This document shows positions 40,913 to 41,403 of a DNA stretch of 41,403 nt, in pieces (positions within the stretch are counted from its first letter, which is position 1; every line of letters starts with the position of its first letter). The DNA is from Desulfovibrio sp. (GTDB lineage: Bacteria; Desulfobacterota; Desulfovibrionia; Desulfovibrionales; Desulfovibrionaceae), in contig JAISKK010000157.1 of the NCBI GenBank assembly GCA_031260965.1, positions 1-41,403 of the forward strand, in the 5' to 3' direction. Made by a program: the position numbers and the translations under genes. Below the pieces are notes generated by a model. The model did not search any database. It was not told where the DNA came from and saw only the letters and a list, made by a program, of their open reading frames with translations.

Positions 40913-41403
40913 TGCAGGACCATTCTTCCTCCTCCCCCCTCCCCCCGGCTGCCCCGGAATCCGTGGAGATGTTTCTGGCCCATCTGGATCTGGAAAAGGG
41001 CTATTCCCGCGCCACTGTTGAGGCTTACGCCCTGGATGTCATGCAGTTTGAGGAAAGCCTGTCCCGCTCAAATCTCTCTTTGGCCGCTCCGCAAAACATC
41101 GGCCGCCGCCAGATACAGGCCTGGCTCGCCGATCTGCACCGTCAAAAAACAGGCAAAAGCTCCATGGGCCGCAAGCTTTCCGCTCTGCGCTCCTTTTTTC
41201 GCTTTTGCGCGCGCATGCGCATGATCTCCGTTTTGCCCACAGAAGGCTTGAGTAACCCGAAAACGGAAAAACGCCACCCCAAGCTCCTGAATGTGGACCA
41301 GGCCTTCGCCCTCCTGGATGTGAAGAAAAAAAAAGCGGCCCCCGGGCGCGCCGCGCTGTGCGGGGGGCGCGGCGGGGGGGCGGGGGCGGGGGGGGGGGGG
41401 GGG
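40912..41403 (+). CDS. xerC: XerC/XerD-type tyrosine recombinase, N-terminal part (3' end outside window)
   Basis: The ATG overlaps the TGA of the previous gene. The visible part (to about residue 138) is a SAM-like core-binding domain: ESVEMFLAHLDLEKGYSRAT, then VEAYALDVMQFEESL, ALRSFFRFCARMRMI and NPKTEKRHPKLLNVDQAFAL. It is typical of the dimer-resolving XerC/D family and of nothing else I know. The catalytic Arg-His-Arg-Tyr half is not in the window. From about 41340 the sequence turns into C/G-only runs and a poly-G tail, so the codons there should not be trusted. Confidence 0.88.
   Translation, partial: MQDHSSSSPLPPAAPESVEMFLAHLDLEKGYSRATVEAYALDVMQFEESLSRSNLSLAAPQNIGRRQIQAWLADLHRQKTGKSSMGRKLSALRSFFRFCARMRMISVLPTEGLSNPKTEKRHPKLLNVDQAFALLDVKKKKAAPGRAALCGGRGGGAGAGGGGG
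41340..41403. other. Low-complexity G-rich contig end, probable sequencing artefact
   Basis: The last 64 bases consist almost only of C and G, ending in a run of G. This breaks the recombinase frame's family resemblance (after DVKKKKAAPGRAA). Such tails are produced by no-signal cycles on two-colour sequencers or by poor contig ends. Confidence 0.8.

Overview
This is a GC-rich Gram-negative chromosome segment, most likely from a motile Desulfovibrio-like member of the Desulfobacterota. The evidence is the run fliR-flhB-flhA-flhF-flhG-fliA-cheY-fliL on one strand, the NtrC-type two-component system, and the outer-membrane machinery (TonB-dependent receptor, RND pumps). The taxonomic call is an inference from gene order and protein style, not from a marker gene.

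Layout. (1) 1-2091: the end of a sensor histidine kinase and its sigma-54-dependent response regulator. (2) 2092-8122: a corrinoid uptake operon. A sigma-70-like promoter leads into a cobalamin riboswitch and a rho-independent terminator, followed by a BtuF-like binding protein, BtuD-like ATPase, BtuC-like permease, TonB-dependent receptor and a dedicated TonB. (3) 8123-8790: a ParD/ParE-type toxin-antitoxin pair. (4) 8888-13402: a large MscS-family channel, an NADPH-dependent FMN reductase and an MFS transporter. (5) 13403-14522: a decayed mobile-element patch on the 3' side of tRNA-His. It holds a start-less excisionase-like helix-turn-helix remnant, a 24-residue hydrophobic peptide ORF with an excellent Shine-Dalgarno and a predicted opposing RNA (candidate type I toxin-antitoxin locus), and a nuclease gene that loses its homology exactly at one of two copies of a 14-bp direct repeat. 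(6) 14523-24433, minus strand: tRNA-His(GTG), an MdtC/MdtB-like RND pair, a TPR lipoprotein, uvrC and a small methyltransferase. (7) 24434-25794: GDP-mannose 4,6-dehydratase behind a near-consensus promoter. (8) 25958-36019: the flagellar export and regulation cluster, continuing into three poorly characterised genes (a short hydrophilic protein, a DUF2802/SwrB-like membrane coiled-coil protein, and a HlyD-like adaptor). (9) 36038-41403: a TPR-like membrane protein, a secreted protein with two CAP-domain copies (one degenerate), a hybrid histidine kinase without an input domain, a DciA/DUF721 protein, and the start of a XerC/D recombinase. That last gene runs into a low-complexity G-rich tail which is probably a sequencing artefact.

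How the parts work together. The B12 block is a self-contained riboswitch-controlled route from outer membrane to cytoplasm. The flagellar block supplies the export gate (FliR, FlhB, FlhA), placement and number control (FlhF, FlhG), the late sigma factor (FliA) and motor control (CheY, FliL). The least explained items are the candidate type I toxin locus at 13856-14100, a dispersed hairpin repeat with two compensating copies (12107-12161 and 25812-25867), and the gene trio downstream of fliL.
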